A stretch of 10,485 nt of DNA from JBBSBR01 sp038251135 (GTDB lineage: Bacteria > Patescibacteriota > Saccharimonadia > UBA4664): assembly GCA_038251135.1 (NCBI GenBank), contig JBBSBR010000027.1, positions 1 through 10,485 of the forward strand, read 5' to 3'. The position numbers and the translations under genes were made by a program. The notes beneath the pieces were generated by a model. It was not told where the DNA came from, searched no databases, and was given only the letters and a program-made list of their open reading frames with translations. Shown in pieces: positions 1 to 6,811 of this stretch (positions are counted from its first letter, which is position 1; the number at the start of each line of letters is the position of its first letter).

Positions 1-372
1 GCCCGGCCGATCCCCGGCAGCCGAAGCGTCCGCCCCCGTGAGGGTTACTATGCGCTTTAAGCCCAGATCTTCCATGACCGGCACGATGGTACGCATACCC
101 GACGAGAGGATGTCCTGGGATTTGGTACCCCAACTGCCGAGGGCGCTGATAACGACGTCGGCCTTCCGGAGCGCCCGGTGAACATCGGCCCGGTTGCGAA
201 CATCGCCGCGAAATACCTTAATATCAGCATAATGCGGCAACCGGCTTTCGCCGTGCACGAAGGCAATTACCCGGCAGCCTCGGTTCAGAGCCTGGGCAAC
301 GATCAGGCTCCCAACGCGACCGTTGGCGCCAAAGACGGCGACGGTTATCGTTTGATTTAGACTACGAGTCAT
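1..372 (-). CDS. NAD(P)-binding atypical SDR (NmrA-like), 5' part only
   Basis: The first 124 codons of a gene running off the left edge, with the C-terminus missing. After a short lead (MTRSLNQTI) comes a beta strand and a Rossmann dinucleotide motif, VFGANGRVG (residues 13-21, G-x-x-G-x-x-G). A second strand follows (VIAFVH, 35-40), then a DVR segment (57-59), the strand VVISALGS (73-80) and RIVTLTGADAS (107-117). This order is typical of atypical short-chain dehydrogenases of the NmrA / NAD(P)H-binding group, which act as reductases, epimerase-like enzymes or redox sensors. The catalytic region is not in the window, so substrate and activity cannot be named. The ATG lies inside the last codons of the upstream membrane-protein gene (11-nt overlap) with no clear Shine-Dalgarno, suggesting translational coupling. 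Family fold confident; exact function unknown. Confidence 0.8.
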   Translation of the reverse strand, partial: MTRSLNQTITVAVFGANGRVGSLIVAQALNRGCRVIAFVHGESRLPHYADIKVFRGDVRNRADVHRALRKADVVISALGSWGTKSQDILSSGMRTIVPVMEDLGLKRIVTLTGADASAAGDRPG

Positions 373-964
373 GTGAAGTTAAGCGGCCGCGGCGGGGTCC
401 GTCCTGGATCGCGATGCCGACGATCGTCAGCGCCAGCCAGGCTAAAACCCAGACGGTTGGTTGCCGCAGCACCAAGTTTAACGGTCCGTAGCCGATATTT
501 GAGACATTGGTGCCGTCGACGAGAATTAGAACGCCGCTAATGGTATATCCCGCTCCGACGACTGCCGATACGATCATCAGCAACAAATACGAAAGATCGC
601 TTCGCAGCGCGTAAAGGCCGGCCAAAATTCCGGCGGTTAATGATAAGAAGAAGATCAGACTGGCATCGAGGTTGTTCAGGTTGAGCAAACCCGCAGCGAA
701 CCAAAAGATCGTAAAACCAATCAGGAAGGCGAGCGCCAGCCGATAGAATGAGTAAGCCAGCAGCATCGTGATCAGCCCGGTACCCCAGATAATCAGGAAA
801 GTCCACGAGTAGGTGAAATTTTGGCCGTGGGTGATCAACTCGCCGAGCCAGAGGCCGATGCCCAGTCCCCACAAACCCAGTAACAGTCGGGCGAGCTGTG
901 AACCCCATACCAACAGTGCAACTCCGATTGCGAGATAAACCACCCCGAACAGTTCAGTACTCAT
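362..964 (-). CDS. Seven-helix membrane protein, DUF4203/TMEM198-like
   Basis: A 200-aa, almost entirely hydrophobic protein with about seven membrane segments (roughly residues 5-22, 24-45, 52-76, 77-98, 101-121, 123-149 and 169-187) and a short basic tail (GPRRGRL). The glycine-rich, evenly spaced helices resemble the DUF4203 / TMEM198 family, whose function is not established; this assignment is by general appearance. The open frame extends 17 codons further upstream, but I choose the ATG at 964 because GAGGAG sits six bases before it (971-976). It ends inside the start of the SDR gene, so the two probably form one transcript. The upstream terminator at 1031-1073 separates it from the RRM unit. 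Nothing in the sequence indicates a substrate, so a transporter or structural role would be a guess. Confidence 0.75.
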   Translation of the reverse strand: MSTELFGVVYLAIGVALLVWGSQLARLLLGLWGLGIGLWLGELITHGQNFTYSWTFLIIWGTGLITMLLAYSFYRLALAFLIGFTIFWFAAGLLNLNNLDASLIFFLSLTAGILAGLYALRSDLSYLLLMIVSAVVGAGYTISGVLILVDGTNVSNIGYGPLNLVLRQPTVWVLAWLALTIVGIAIQDGPRRGRLTSHDS

Positions 965-970
965 CGTTAG

Positions 971-999
971 CTCCTCGTCAGCTTGATAGTATGAGTATA
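971..999 (-). promoter_or_regulatory. RBS and possible -10 for the DUF4203-like gene
   Basis: GAGGAG (971-976) is a strong Shine-Dalgarno six bases before the ATG at 964 and decides the start. TATACT (994-999) could be a -10 box giving a leader of about 23 nt. No good -35 is visible at 16-18 bases, so the promoter part is weak while the RBS is solid. Confidence 0.5.
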
Positions 1000-1030
1000 C
1001 GACTAAATTGCCCATTTTGCCTACTTAGAC

Positions 1031-1073
1031 ACACAAAAGCCCAAAACGTCTAGACGTTCCGGGCAAATTTGTG
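1031..1073 (-). terminator. Intrinsic terminator after the RRM unit
   Basis: The arms GCCC (1039-1042) and GGGC (1061-1064) enclose a 14-nt perfect palindrome (1045-1058). Read on the minus strand the stem is continuous, because two G-U pairs fill the gap between the outer and inner arms. Read on the plus strand the same positions are A-C mismatches. On the minus strand the stem is followed by CTTTTGTGT. An outer CACAAA/TTTGTG pair (1032-1037 and 1068-1073) extends it. Orientation and position, 22 bases past the stop of the 103-aa gene, point to termination of the minus-strand RRM transcript. Confidence 0.7.
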
Positions 1074-1095
1074 CAACCGACAGGATTACGAGGCT

Positions 1096-1407
1096 CTAAG
1101 CAAAATCCTCGATGGCAGTAACTTCGGTCTTGTCGACCATAATGGTAAGTCCATCGTTGGTTGTCTTGGACCGAGCGTAAATGATGTAGGATTTGGATTC
1201 AAAGATCGCAAGGATCTCGTAGCGATCCTCCTGCTCCTCCAGTTTGCCGACTTCCGCTCTCCAGCGACGTTTGCTATTCACATAGTCGAGACTGTAGATG
1301 CGTCGGTCGAGGATTGGCAGTCGAAACTGACTCTTGAGGGAGTCGGCCATGGACTTATAGACTTCTTCGGCTTCAGTAGCTTTGGCGTGCGGGATGAAAA
1401 ATTTCAT
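1096..1407 (-). CDS. Hypothetical 103-aa protein downstream of RRM gene
   Basis: I do not recognise this protein. It is 103 aa, soluble-looking, with no signal peptide or membrane segment. The N-terminal third (residues about 8-28, KATEAEEVYKSMADSLKSQF) looks helical. The centre is charged (LDRRIYSLDYVNSKRRWRAE). The C-terminal half alternates hydrophobic and polar residues in a way that suggests a beta sheet (YEILAIF, SYIIYARS, LTIMV). A small alpha-beta domain is likely. It starts 20 bases after the stop of the RRM gene, on the same strand and upstream of a shared terminator, so the two are almost certainly cotranscribed. No clear Shine-Dalgarno precedes the ATG. A role with the RNA-binding protein or in stress/cold response is inference from position only. 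Coding is supported by operon placement; the overlapping plus-strand frame is best explained as its shadow. Confidence 0.7.
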   Translation of the reverse strand: MKFFIPHAKATEAEEVYKSMADSLKSQFRLPILDRRIYSLDYVNSKRRWRAEVGKLEEQEDRYEILAIFESKSYIIYARSKTTNDGLTIMVDKTEVTAIEDFA

Positions 1408-1427
1408 CTTAAGACAGCTACTGATTG

Positions 1428-1730
1428 TTAGTAGCGGCGGCTGTTGCCGTAGCTAGGGCGGCTTCCACCACCTCCGCGGTCTTCCTTCGGGCGAGCTTCA
1501 TTGACGATAATGCTGCGTCCTTCGAGATCCTTGCCGTTGAGCTGAGCAATAGCGGCCTGAGCCTCTGCATCAGAACTCATCTCGACAAAGCCGAAGCCCT
1601 TCGAGCGGTTGGTGTCGCGGTCGATGATAATGCTGGCGCTGGTAACGGTGCCGACGGTCGAGAAGAGCTCCTTGAGCTGGTCTTCATTAACGCTAAAACT
1701 GAGTGAACCTACAAAAAGCTTGATTGCCAT
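1428..1730 (-). CDS. RRM-domain RNA-binding protein with glycine/arginine tail
   Basis: A 100-aa protein with one RNA recognition motif over residues about 3-80. RNP2 is LFVGSL (5-10) and RNP1 is KGFGFVEM (44-51). In both, the aromatic residues that stack on RNA bases are present, along with the usual beta-alpha-beta order (SVNEDQLKELF helix, DAEAQAAIAQLNG helix). The tail is short and rich in Gly, Arg, Ser and Tyr (DRGGGGSRPSYGNSRRY), as in the small bacterial Rbp proteins of cyanobacteria and other phyla, several of which are cold-induced and bind RNA without strong sequence preference. AAGGA lies about ten bases before the ATG. A long, structured leader and its own promoter lie upstream, and the 103-aa gene follows in the same unit. 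The family is certain; the RNA targets are unknown. Confidence 0.95.
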   Translation of the reverse strand: MAIKLFVGSLSFSVNEDQLKELFSTVGTVTSASIIIDRDTNRSKGFGFVEMSSDAEAQAAIAQLNGKDLEGRSIIVNEARPKEDRGGGGSRPSYGNSRRY

Positions 1731-1787
1731 AATGTATCTTTCCTTATTACGGCTTGCATCAAGCTCCGTGTGAGCCTACGATCAATT

Positions 1788-1820
1788 TCCGGAATAACCC
1801 TTATAAGTATGCTCCGGAAT
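1788..1820 (-). repeat. Leader repeats able to form a hairpin (RRM 5' UTR)
   Basis: TCCGGAAT occurs twice (1788-1795 and 1813-1820). Its TCCGGA core is self-complementary, so in the transcript the two copies can pair through TTCCGGA/TCCGGAA around a loop of about 19 nt. This lies in the long predicted leader of the RRM gene and could affect its stability or temperature response; that role is inference. Confidence 0.45.
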
Positions 1821-1822
1821 GA

Positions 1823-1917
1823 GATTTTGGTGTATGCCACCTTGGGTAGGAGTGGTGTAACGAAATCGACAAGTTTCAAGGCTTGTTTCTAGATTGAACT
1901 CATTATACCCCAAAATC
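1823..1917. repeat. 13-bp inverted repeat around the RRM promoter
   Basis: The 13-mer at 1823-1835 (GATTTTGGTGTAT) recurs on the opposite strand at 1905-1917 with one difference (GATTTTGGGGTAT). The right arm contains part of the -10 box. A protein-binding operator or a decayed divergent promoter are possible readings. Confidence 0.4.
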
Positions 1918-1931
1918 ACCCCGTTGGCTAA
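1902..1931 (-). promoter_or_regulatory. Promoter of the RRM operon
   Basis: A perfect TATAAT (-10, 1902-1907) is preceded at 18 bases by TTAGCC (1926-1931), a weak -35. Initiation would fall near 1895, giving a leader of about 165 nt before the RRM start codon. The -10 lies within one arm of a 13-bp inverted repeat. Confidence 0.6.
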
Positions 1932-2012
1932 TCTCATGGGCGCCGTGACGACCCACCGGACACTGGTTCCCGTATGATCGCCCGCACAATCCGCGCCATT
2001 ACACCAAGCTTA

Positions 2013-2867
2013 TTAAACCAAAAATGAGTTGGCTGACATCACCAAGCTGAGGGTCATTAGTACCACCAGCGAATATCTGAAGACATGTTGAGCCCACTTC
2101 GTATCATCAACGGCTCCGAACCCCTTGAGAGCCAGCCGCAGCCAGCCCAGACCAAGGACCAGCATAACGATCAAATAAATATAGCCGGTATAGCCAAAAG
2201 CTGTCAGCAGAGCCGTGGCACCGATGAAGGCTGCGATGTAGAGCGTGATGTGCCGCTTGGTTAATTTCATTCCCTTTGAAACCGGCAATACGGGAATTGA
2301 GGCATCGGCATAGTCCCTGAGGCGGTACGCGGCGATCGCATAGAAATGGGGCATCTGCCAGATGGCCATAATGAGAAACAGGATTGCCGCGCCGAGATCG
2401 AACGAGTTGGTGACGGCGCAGTATCCCGCCACCAATGAAGTCGATCCGGAAATGCTTCCCAGCAGCGTACCGTACGGAGTTATCCGCTTGGCGTAAGTAT
2501 AGATAACGACGTAAGACACAAAACCGATAACCCCGATCGCGAAAGTGATCGTATTCGTAAAGCCGGCCAATATCGTAAATCCGGCTACGCCGAGTATCGC
2601 TCCGTAGGTCAGCGCTCGGCTCGGCGATATCTCTCCCGTTACGAGCGCCCGGTTCTTGGTCCGCTGCATTTGCCGATCAATATCTCGGTCAAGGTAATTG
2701 TTGAATACGCAGGCCGAAGCAATAACCAATGCAATTCCTGTCAGCGTCAGACCCAGCCGCAACAATTCTGGATGACCGTGAGACGCCAACAGAAACCCGG
2801 CGCCCGCCGTGAGGATATTGCCGTAAATAATGCCGGGTTTGGTGAGCGTGTAATAGGGTTTGAACAT
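2013..2867 (-). CDS. cyoE: Protoheme IX farnesyltransferase (heme O synthase)
   Basis: A 284-aa UbiA-superfamily prenyltransferase that adds a farnesyl group to heme b to give heme O, the high-spin heme of bo3 oxidase. The first Asp-rich motif is NNYLDRDIDRQM (56-67), with D60 and D64 placed to bind the Mg-diphosphate, followed by RTKNRAL (69-75). The loop RITPYGTLLGS (128-138) and the second motif WQMPHFYAIAAYRLRDYADAS (170-190, split here as WQMPHFYAIAA and YRLRDYADAS) are typical of CyoE/CtaB. About nine membrane helices are visible, and the length is normal for the family. It is the last gene of the cyo operon, 14 nt after cyoD, with no obvious Shine-Dalgarno. No convincing terminator follows within the 100 bases before the RRM promoter. 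Given its neighbours, the heme O role (CyoE) is preferred over a CtaB feeding a heme A pathway. Confidence 0.96.
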   Translation of the reverse strand: MFKPYYTLTKPGIIYGNILTAGAGFLLASHGHPELLRLGLTLTGIALVIASACVFNNYLDRDIDRQMQRTKNRALVTGEISPSRALTYGAILGVAGFTILAGFTNTITFAIGVIGFVSYVVIYTYAKRITPYGTLLGSISGSTSLVAGYCAVTNSFDLGAAILFLIMAIWQMPHFYAIAAYRLRDYADASIPVLPVSKGMKLTKRHITLYIAAFIGATALLTAFGYTGYIYLIVMLVLGLGWLRLALKGFGAVDDTKWAQHVFRYSLVVLMTLSLVMSANSFLV

Positions 2868-2881
2868 ATTATGGTTTTCGT

Positions 2882-3265
2882 CTACTGGGGTATTCTCTCG
2901 TCTTGAATAATATAGCTGTTGGTAGCGGCCGGCGTCATCATGTGGGTATCGAGGTTGTTCATAATCCAGATGGAGCCCGCTACGACGATCAGGACAACGA
3001 GCAGAGCAAAGAGCAGGACGATCAGATTCCAGCGGGGGCGCGACTCTTGGCCGAGGTGCAGGAAGAAGATGAGCTGAATAAACATCTGAACGACTGCGAG
3101 CACGACGATGGCCGCCGTGAGGACGTTAGTCGAAATCGAGTAGTCGACCACGAGAAAATAGGCAAAAAGAGTGAAGATAACCGACAGCAAGAAACCGATA
3201 GTGTAGGTCATGACGGAACCTTGGGCGGCTTCGGGTGCAGCGGTGTTGGGCTGGTGTTGTTTCAT
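2882..3265 (-). CDS. cyoD: Cytochrome bo3 quinol oxidase subunit IV
   Basis: A 127-aa small subunit that stabilises the oxidase and helps CuB assembly in E. coli. Three membrane helices are visible (about residues 20-40, 47-69 and 80-102), with the family hallmark QLIFFLHLG (64-72) between helices 2 and 3 and SIWIMNNL (98-105) at the end of helix 3. E. coli CyoD stops soon after this point, near 109 aa. This one carries an extra hydrophilic tail of about 17 residues (TPAATNSYIIQDERIPQ). The ATG is two bases beyond the cyoC stop, with GGGAG about ten bases before it, so translation is likely coupled. The N-terminal 17 residues are soluble, as usual for CyoD. Confidence 0.93.
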   Translation of the reverse strand: MKQHQPNTAAPEAAQGSVMTYTIGFLLSVIFTLFAYFLVVDYSISTNVLTAAIVVLAVVQMFIQLIFFLHLGQESRPRWNLIVLLFALLVVLIVVAGSIWIMNNLDTHMMTPAATNSYIIQDERIPQ

Positions 3266-3267
3266 GG

Positions 3268-3876
3268 CTAGACCGCTCCCATCAAGTAGACAATCGTAAA
3301 GATGAATATCCAGACGATATCCAAGAAGTGCCAGAAGAGGCTCAGGAGAGCCAGACGACGCGATGTGCCCGGCGTCAGACCTTTACGTATGACCTGGCCG
3401 ATCATCACGCCGATCCACAGGAGACCGACGGTAATATGCAGACCGTGGGTGCCAACGAGCGTGAAGAACGACGACAGGAAGCCGCTGCGTTGCCAGCTGT
3501 TGCCATCGGCGGCGAGACGCGAGAATTCGCTTAACTCCATCCCCAAAAATGCCAAGCCAAGTAGAAACGTGACGCTCAGCCAGATAACGACCTGGCGGGC
3601 AGCGCGTTTATGCAGGGCAAGAACCGCCAAGCCGACGGTGTAACTGCTGACAAGGAGTAATAGCGTTTCGGTGAGTACGTACGGCAGACTGAAGAGCTCA
3701 CGCGCGGACGGACCGCCGAAGGTATTGAGGTGAAGTACGGCATAGGTTGCAAAGAGCGACGCGAAGAGCACCAGGTCGGTCATAATGTAGACCCAGAAAC
3801 CAAAAAGCGTTTTTGACGCGGTATCCGCTTCCGCGCGAACGGTGATTACGTCGTTGGTGATTTGAGAGTTTGTCAC
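3268..3876 (-). CDS. cyoC: Cytochrome bo3 quinol oxidase subunit III
   Basis: A 202-aa heme-copper oxidase subunit III of the short, five-helix CyoC type (E. coli CyoC is 204 aa). Family motifs are FGFWVYIMTDLVLFASLFATY (25-45; FGFWVYIMTD is the diagnostic part), VGTHGLHI (141-148) and FWHFLDIVWIF (181-191) in the last helix. The start is GTG at 3876, its GTGA overlapping the cyoB stop codon by four bases. AGAGGG a few bases upstream, inside cyoB, can serve as ribosome binding site. Subunit III holds structural lipids and keeps the proton-uptake entry functional but carries no cofactor. Assignment is firm from motifs and operon position. Confidence 0.95.
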   Translation of the reverse strand: MTNSQITNDVITVRAEADTASKTLFGFWVYIMTDLVLFASLFATYAVLHLNTFGGPSARELFSLPYVLTETLLLLVSSYTVGLAVLALHKRAARQVVIWLSVTFLLGLAFLGMELSEFSRLAADGNSWQRSGFLSSFFTLVGTHGLHITVGLLWIGVMIGQVIRKGLTPGTSRRLALLSLFWHFLDIVWIFIFTIVYLMGAV

Positions 3877-5846
3877 AGCGCTGCCCTCTTGGCGGTGGCT
3901 CGGGCTTCATACCCGGCGATTTCTGCGGCCGTTAAACGGTATTCGGTTTCATCGTCGGACAGGCGGATTATCGCGGTAATGATGACTCCCAGAAGTCCGA
4001 CGGCCACCAGCCAATACATTTGCCAGACCATGGCGAAGGCCACGGCGGCGGCGAAACTGGCGATAATGAATCCCATGGCAGTATTTTTGGGCAGGATTAT
4101 ATCGGTGTAATCCGTGACTTTTAGGTCGGATATACCGGCCTGCTTGTCGGCCCAGAATTGATCGCGTTCACGGACGACGGGGATTACGGCAAAGTTATAG
4201 AACGGTGCCGGCGATGCAGTCGACCATTCCAAAGTACGGCCGTTCCAAGGATCGCCGGTGGTATCGAGATTATCGTGACGCTTCCAGACGCTGTAAGCGA
4301 TCTGTAGCAGCTGGAACCCGACCCCCAGCATAATTATGACGACTCCAATACCTGCGACGATGAACAGCTGCTGCCAGCCGAGCGAAGCGTCGTAGTGGTC
4401 GAGCCGCCGGGTAGCACCCATGAGACCGAGGATATAAAGCGGCACGAAAGCCGCCAGGAAACCGATCAGCCAGCACCAAAAGGCGTATTTGCCCAGACGT
4501 TCGTTGAGTCTGAAGCCCATGACCTTAGGAAACCAGTAGGTAAAGCCCGCGAAATAGCCGAAGACGACACCGCCGATAATCATATTGTGGAAGTGGGCCA
4601 CCAGAAACAGGCTGTTGTGCATCTGGAAATCAATCGACGGCACGGACATCAGTACGCCGGTGACCCCGCCGATGGTAAATGTCACCACGAAGCCCAAAAA
4701 CCAAAGCATCGGCGTGGTGAGGCGGATCCGCCCGCGGTACATCGTGAAGAGCCAGTTAAAGACTTTGACGCCCGTCGGTATGGCAATCACCATGGTCATA
4801 ATGCCGAAGAAGGTGTTGACGTCGGCACCAGCGCCCATCGTAAAGAAGTGGTGGAGCCAGACGGTAAAGGACAAAAATGTGATTGCCACGGTAGCCCAGA
4901 CCATGGACGTGTAGCCAAACAGACGCTTCCGGGAAAAGGTTGCCACCACCTCCGAGAAGACGCCGAAGGCCGGCAGGATCAGGATATAGACTTCAGGGTG
5001 ACCCCAGGCCCAGATGAGGTTGATGTACATCATGGGGTTGCCGCCGAAACCCGAGGTAAAGAAGTGCATGCCGAGAGTGCGGTCAAGCGCCAGCATCGTG
5101 AGGGTAGCGGTGAGAATCGGGAAAGAAAAGATTACCAGAATCATAGCTCCCAGTACCGTCCAAATGAATATCGGCATCTTCATGAGGGTCATGCCCGGCG
5201 CGCGCATTTTGATAATCGTCGTAATGAAGTTGATACCCGACAAAAGGCTGCCGACACCCGCAATTTGCAGACTCCAGATCCAATAATCGACGCCGACGCC
5301 CGGGCTATAGGCCAGTTCCGAGAGTGGCGGGTAGGCCAGCCAGCCGGTAGCCGCAAACTCCCCCACCGGCAATGAGATGTTTACCAGCATGGCACCCATC
5401 ACATACAGCCAGAAGCTGACCGAGTTCATAAACGGGAAGGCGACATCGCGGGAGCCGATCATTAACGGTACGACTAAGTTGAGGAGCCCGAACATCAGTC
5501 CCATCGCGACGAAGAAGATCATCATGGTTCCGTGGGCGGTAAAGATTTGCTGGAAGTGATCCGAGGTTATGAAACCGTGAGAATTACCGACCGACAGAAT
5601 CTGCTGCAGCCGCAGCATACCGGTATCGGCCAATCCGCGAAGCAGCATGACCACGGCGACGACCATATACATAATGCCGATCTTTTTGGGATCGACCGCC
5701 GTAATCCATTCTTTCCAGAGCCATGTCCAGCGCTTGAAGTAGAAGAGCGCCGCGAGCGTCGCCGCTGCAATGAGTACCATGCTCGCGACGGCGCCATAGA
5801 CAATCGGATCATGCTGAAAGGCGCCTAATGTCAGTCTTCCCCACAT
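3873..5846 (-). CDS. cyoB: Cytochrome bo3 ubiquinol oxidase subunit I
   Basis: A 657-aa catalytic subunit (E. coli CyoB is 663 aa) that reduces O2 to water and pumps protons. Key residues fall exactly one below E. coli numbering. Heme b ligands are H105 and H420, and the heme o ligand is H418 (VAHFH). CuB ligands are H283, H332 and H333. The cross-link tyrosine is Y287 in GHPEVY. The K-channel lysine is K361, the D-channel residues D134 and E285, and the propionate arginines R480/R481. The quinol-site residues R70, D74, H97 and Q100 are all kept (RGLAD and DHFQQ), marking it as a quinol rather than cytochrome c oxidase. About fifteen helices are visible. The ATG starts six bases after cyoA without a good Shine-Dalgarno; the end overlaps cyoC by four bases. 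No frameshift or missing residue was seen. Confidence 0.98.
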   Translation of the reverse strand: MWGRLTLGAFQHDPIVYGAVASMVLIAAATLAALFYFKRWTWLWKEWITAVDPKKIGIMYMVVAVVMLLRGLADTGMLRLQQILSVGNSHGFITSDHFQQIFTAHGTMMIFFVAMGLMFGLLNLVVPLMIGSRDVAFPFMNSVSFWLYVMGAMLVNISLPVGEFAATGWLAYPPLSELAYSPGVGVDYWIWSLQIAGVGSLLSGINFITTIIKMRAPGMTLMKMPIFIWTVLGAMILVIFSFPILTATLTMLALDRTLGMHFFTSGFGGNPMMYINLIWAWGHPEVYILILPAFGVFSEVVATFSRKRLFGYTSMVWATVAITFLSFTVWLHHFFTMGAGADVNTFFGIMTMVIAIPTGVKVFNWLFTMYRGRIRLTTPMLWFLGFVVTFTIGGVTGVLMSVPSIDFQMHNSLFLVAHFHNMIIGGVVFGYFAGFTYWFPKVMGFRLNERLGKYAFWCWLIGFLAAFVPLYILGLMGATRRLDHYDASLGWQQLFIVAGIGVVIIMLGVGFQLLQIAYSVWKRHDNLDTTGDPWNGRTLEWSTASPAPFYNFAVIPVVRERDQFWADKQAGISDLKVTDYTDIILPKNTAMGFIIASFAAAVAFAMVWQMYWLVAVGLLGVIITAIIRLSDDETEYRLTAAEIAGYEARATAKRAAL

Positions 5847-5852
5847 AACTAT

Positions 5853-6791
5853 TTACTGCACTCCGTTAGATTGACGTAAATTTGGTTCATGCGCCGATCC
5901 GTACGTTGGCAACTGCATATCGGTCATCTGGTTTGCCGGCGCCATGTACTTCATAACCACTTTACCATAAAGGTTGGCTTCGCTGACGGAGTAGAGGGTC
6001 ACGGGGGTATCCTGGGACGGTTTGGCCAGCTCGTCGTAAGTGCTCATGGTGAGTTGATTGGACGATGTTTGGGCGGTACGAACCCAGTCGTCATACTCGG
6101 CTTGAGACGAGGCTTGCACGTTGAATTTCATGCCCGAAAAGCCGTTTCCACTGAGATTGGCCGAAGAACCGCGGTAGATACCCGCCTCGGTCGCATTGAG
6201 ATGTAACTGGCTCGTCATGCCGGCCATGGCGTAGATCTGGCCGCTAAGTTGCGGTATCCAGAGCGAGTTCATGGGCGCATCGGAGGTGATCTCTAGGTTG
6301 ATCGGTGTGTCGGTTGGGATCTGCAGGAAGTTGACCGAAGCAATGTGTTGCCCCGGGTAGATAAACAGCCACTTCCAATCTAGGGCGATCACCTGGATAG
6401 TAATCGGCGGTTTGGTGCTTGCCAATGGCCTGTAAGGGTCGAGTTCGTGCGAACTCGTCCAGGTGACAACGGCCAAGATCAGAATGAGGATGATCGGGAT
6501 GCCCCACCAGACAGTTTCAGCCAGACGATTATGATCCCAGTCGGGGGTATATTTTGCGCGGTGATTCCCCTCCCGATAACGCCAGACGATACCAAAGGTT
6601 AGGATAAAAACCGGTATCACTACAACCAAGCTTAGTAATGAGGCAAAAATCAGTAAATTCAGTTCTTTTTGCGCGATGATTCCCTTGGGATTCAAAACGG
6701 CAATATTTGATCCATGCAGCAGAAATATCGATAGAGCTACGACTCCGAGCGTGATGGCGAGCACAAAAAGTATGCGGTTAAGCGTCTTCAC
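5853..6791 (-). CDS. cyoA: Cytochrome bo3 quinol oxidase subunit II, no lipobox Cys
   Basis: A 312-aa subunit II with an N-terminal hydrophobic segment (about 7-25), two further helices (45-69 and 93-112) and a periplasm-type cupredoxin domain (about 125-240). Motifs are LDWKWLFIYP (138-147), IYAMAGM (187-193) and SGNGFSGMKF. The position of the CuA cysteines is occupied by SANLSGNGFSGM, so CuA is absent, as expected for a quinol oxidase. In E. coli the signal ends in LLSGC and the Cys is lipidated. Here the matching segment is LLHGSN with Ser28 (codon TCA), so no lipoprotein processing is predicted and the first segment may stay as an extra membrane anchor. Start is GTG at 6791 with only a weak ribosome site. 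It heads the operon, and promoter signals lie in the short region shared with the divergent gene. Confidence 0.96.
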   Translation of the reverse strand: MKTLNRILFVLAITLGVVALSIFLLHGSNIAVLNPKGIIAQKELNLLIFASLLSLVVVIPVFILTFGIVWRYREGNHRAKYTPDWDHNRLAETVWWGIPIILILILAVVTWTSSHELDPYRPLASTKPPITIQVIALDWKWLFIYPGQHIASVNFLQIPTDTPINLEITSDAPMNSLWIPQLSGQIYAMAGMTSQLHLNATEAGIYRGSSANLSGNGFSGMKFNVQASSQAEYDDWVRTAQTSSNQLTMSTYDELAKPSQDTPVTLYSVSEANLYGKVVMKYMAPANQMTDMQLPTYGSAHEPNLRQSNGVQ

Positions 6792-6811
6792 GACTTAATA
6801 CTGCCTGTAAA

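Noticed and set aside
57..360. Short frames on both strands near the left edge
   Set aside because: The in-frame SDR translation with a clear G-x-x-G-x-x-G motif explains this region.
537..908. Second minus-strand frame of 123 codons
   Set aside because: It lies inside the seven-helix protein gene in another frame, lacks an RBS, and has a basic, low-structure composition.
1069..1431. Plus-strand open frame of 120 codons
   Set aside because: It covers the minus-strand 103-aa gene and its terminator. The minus-strand gene is preferred because it sits in line with the RRM gene and upstream of a correctly oriented terminator.
1425..1706. Plus-strand open frame opposite the RRM gene
   Set aside because: The minus strand encodes an unmistakable RRM protein with RNP1 and RNP2, so this is a shadow.
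1846..1855. Ten-base match (GGTAGGAGTG) to an arm of the hairpin at 9217-9229
   Set aside because: Too short to exclude chance in a 10-kb window, and the 1846 copy is not part of an equivalent hairpin.
4395..5375. Plus-strand open frame of 326 codons opposite cyoB
   Set aside because: It lies fully antisense to cyoB, which has all catalytic residues. The translation is very rich in His, Asp, Arg and Glu and shows no fold-like pattern, the usual shadow of a hydrophobic gene.
5853..6791. Cytochrome c oxidase (CuA-type) subunit II
   Set aside because: The CuA cysteines and histidine are absent, and CyoB keeps the quinol-site residues, so a quinol oxidase is the right reading.
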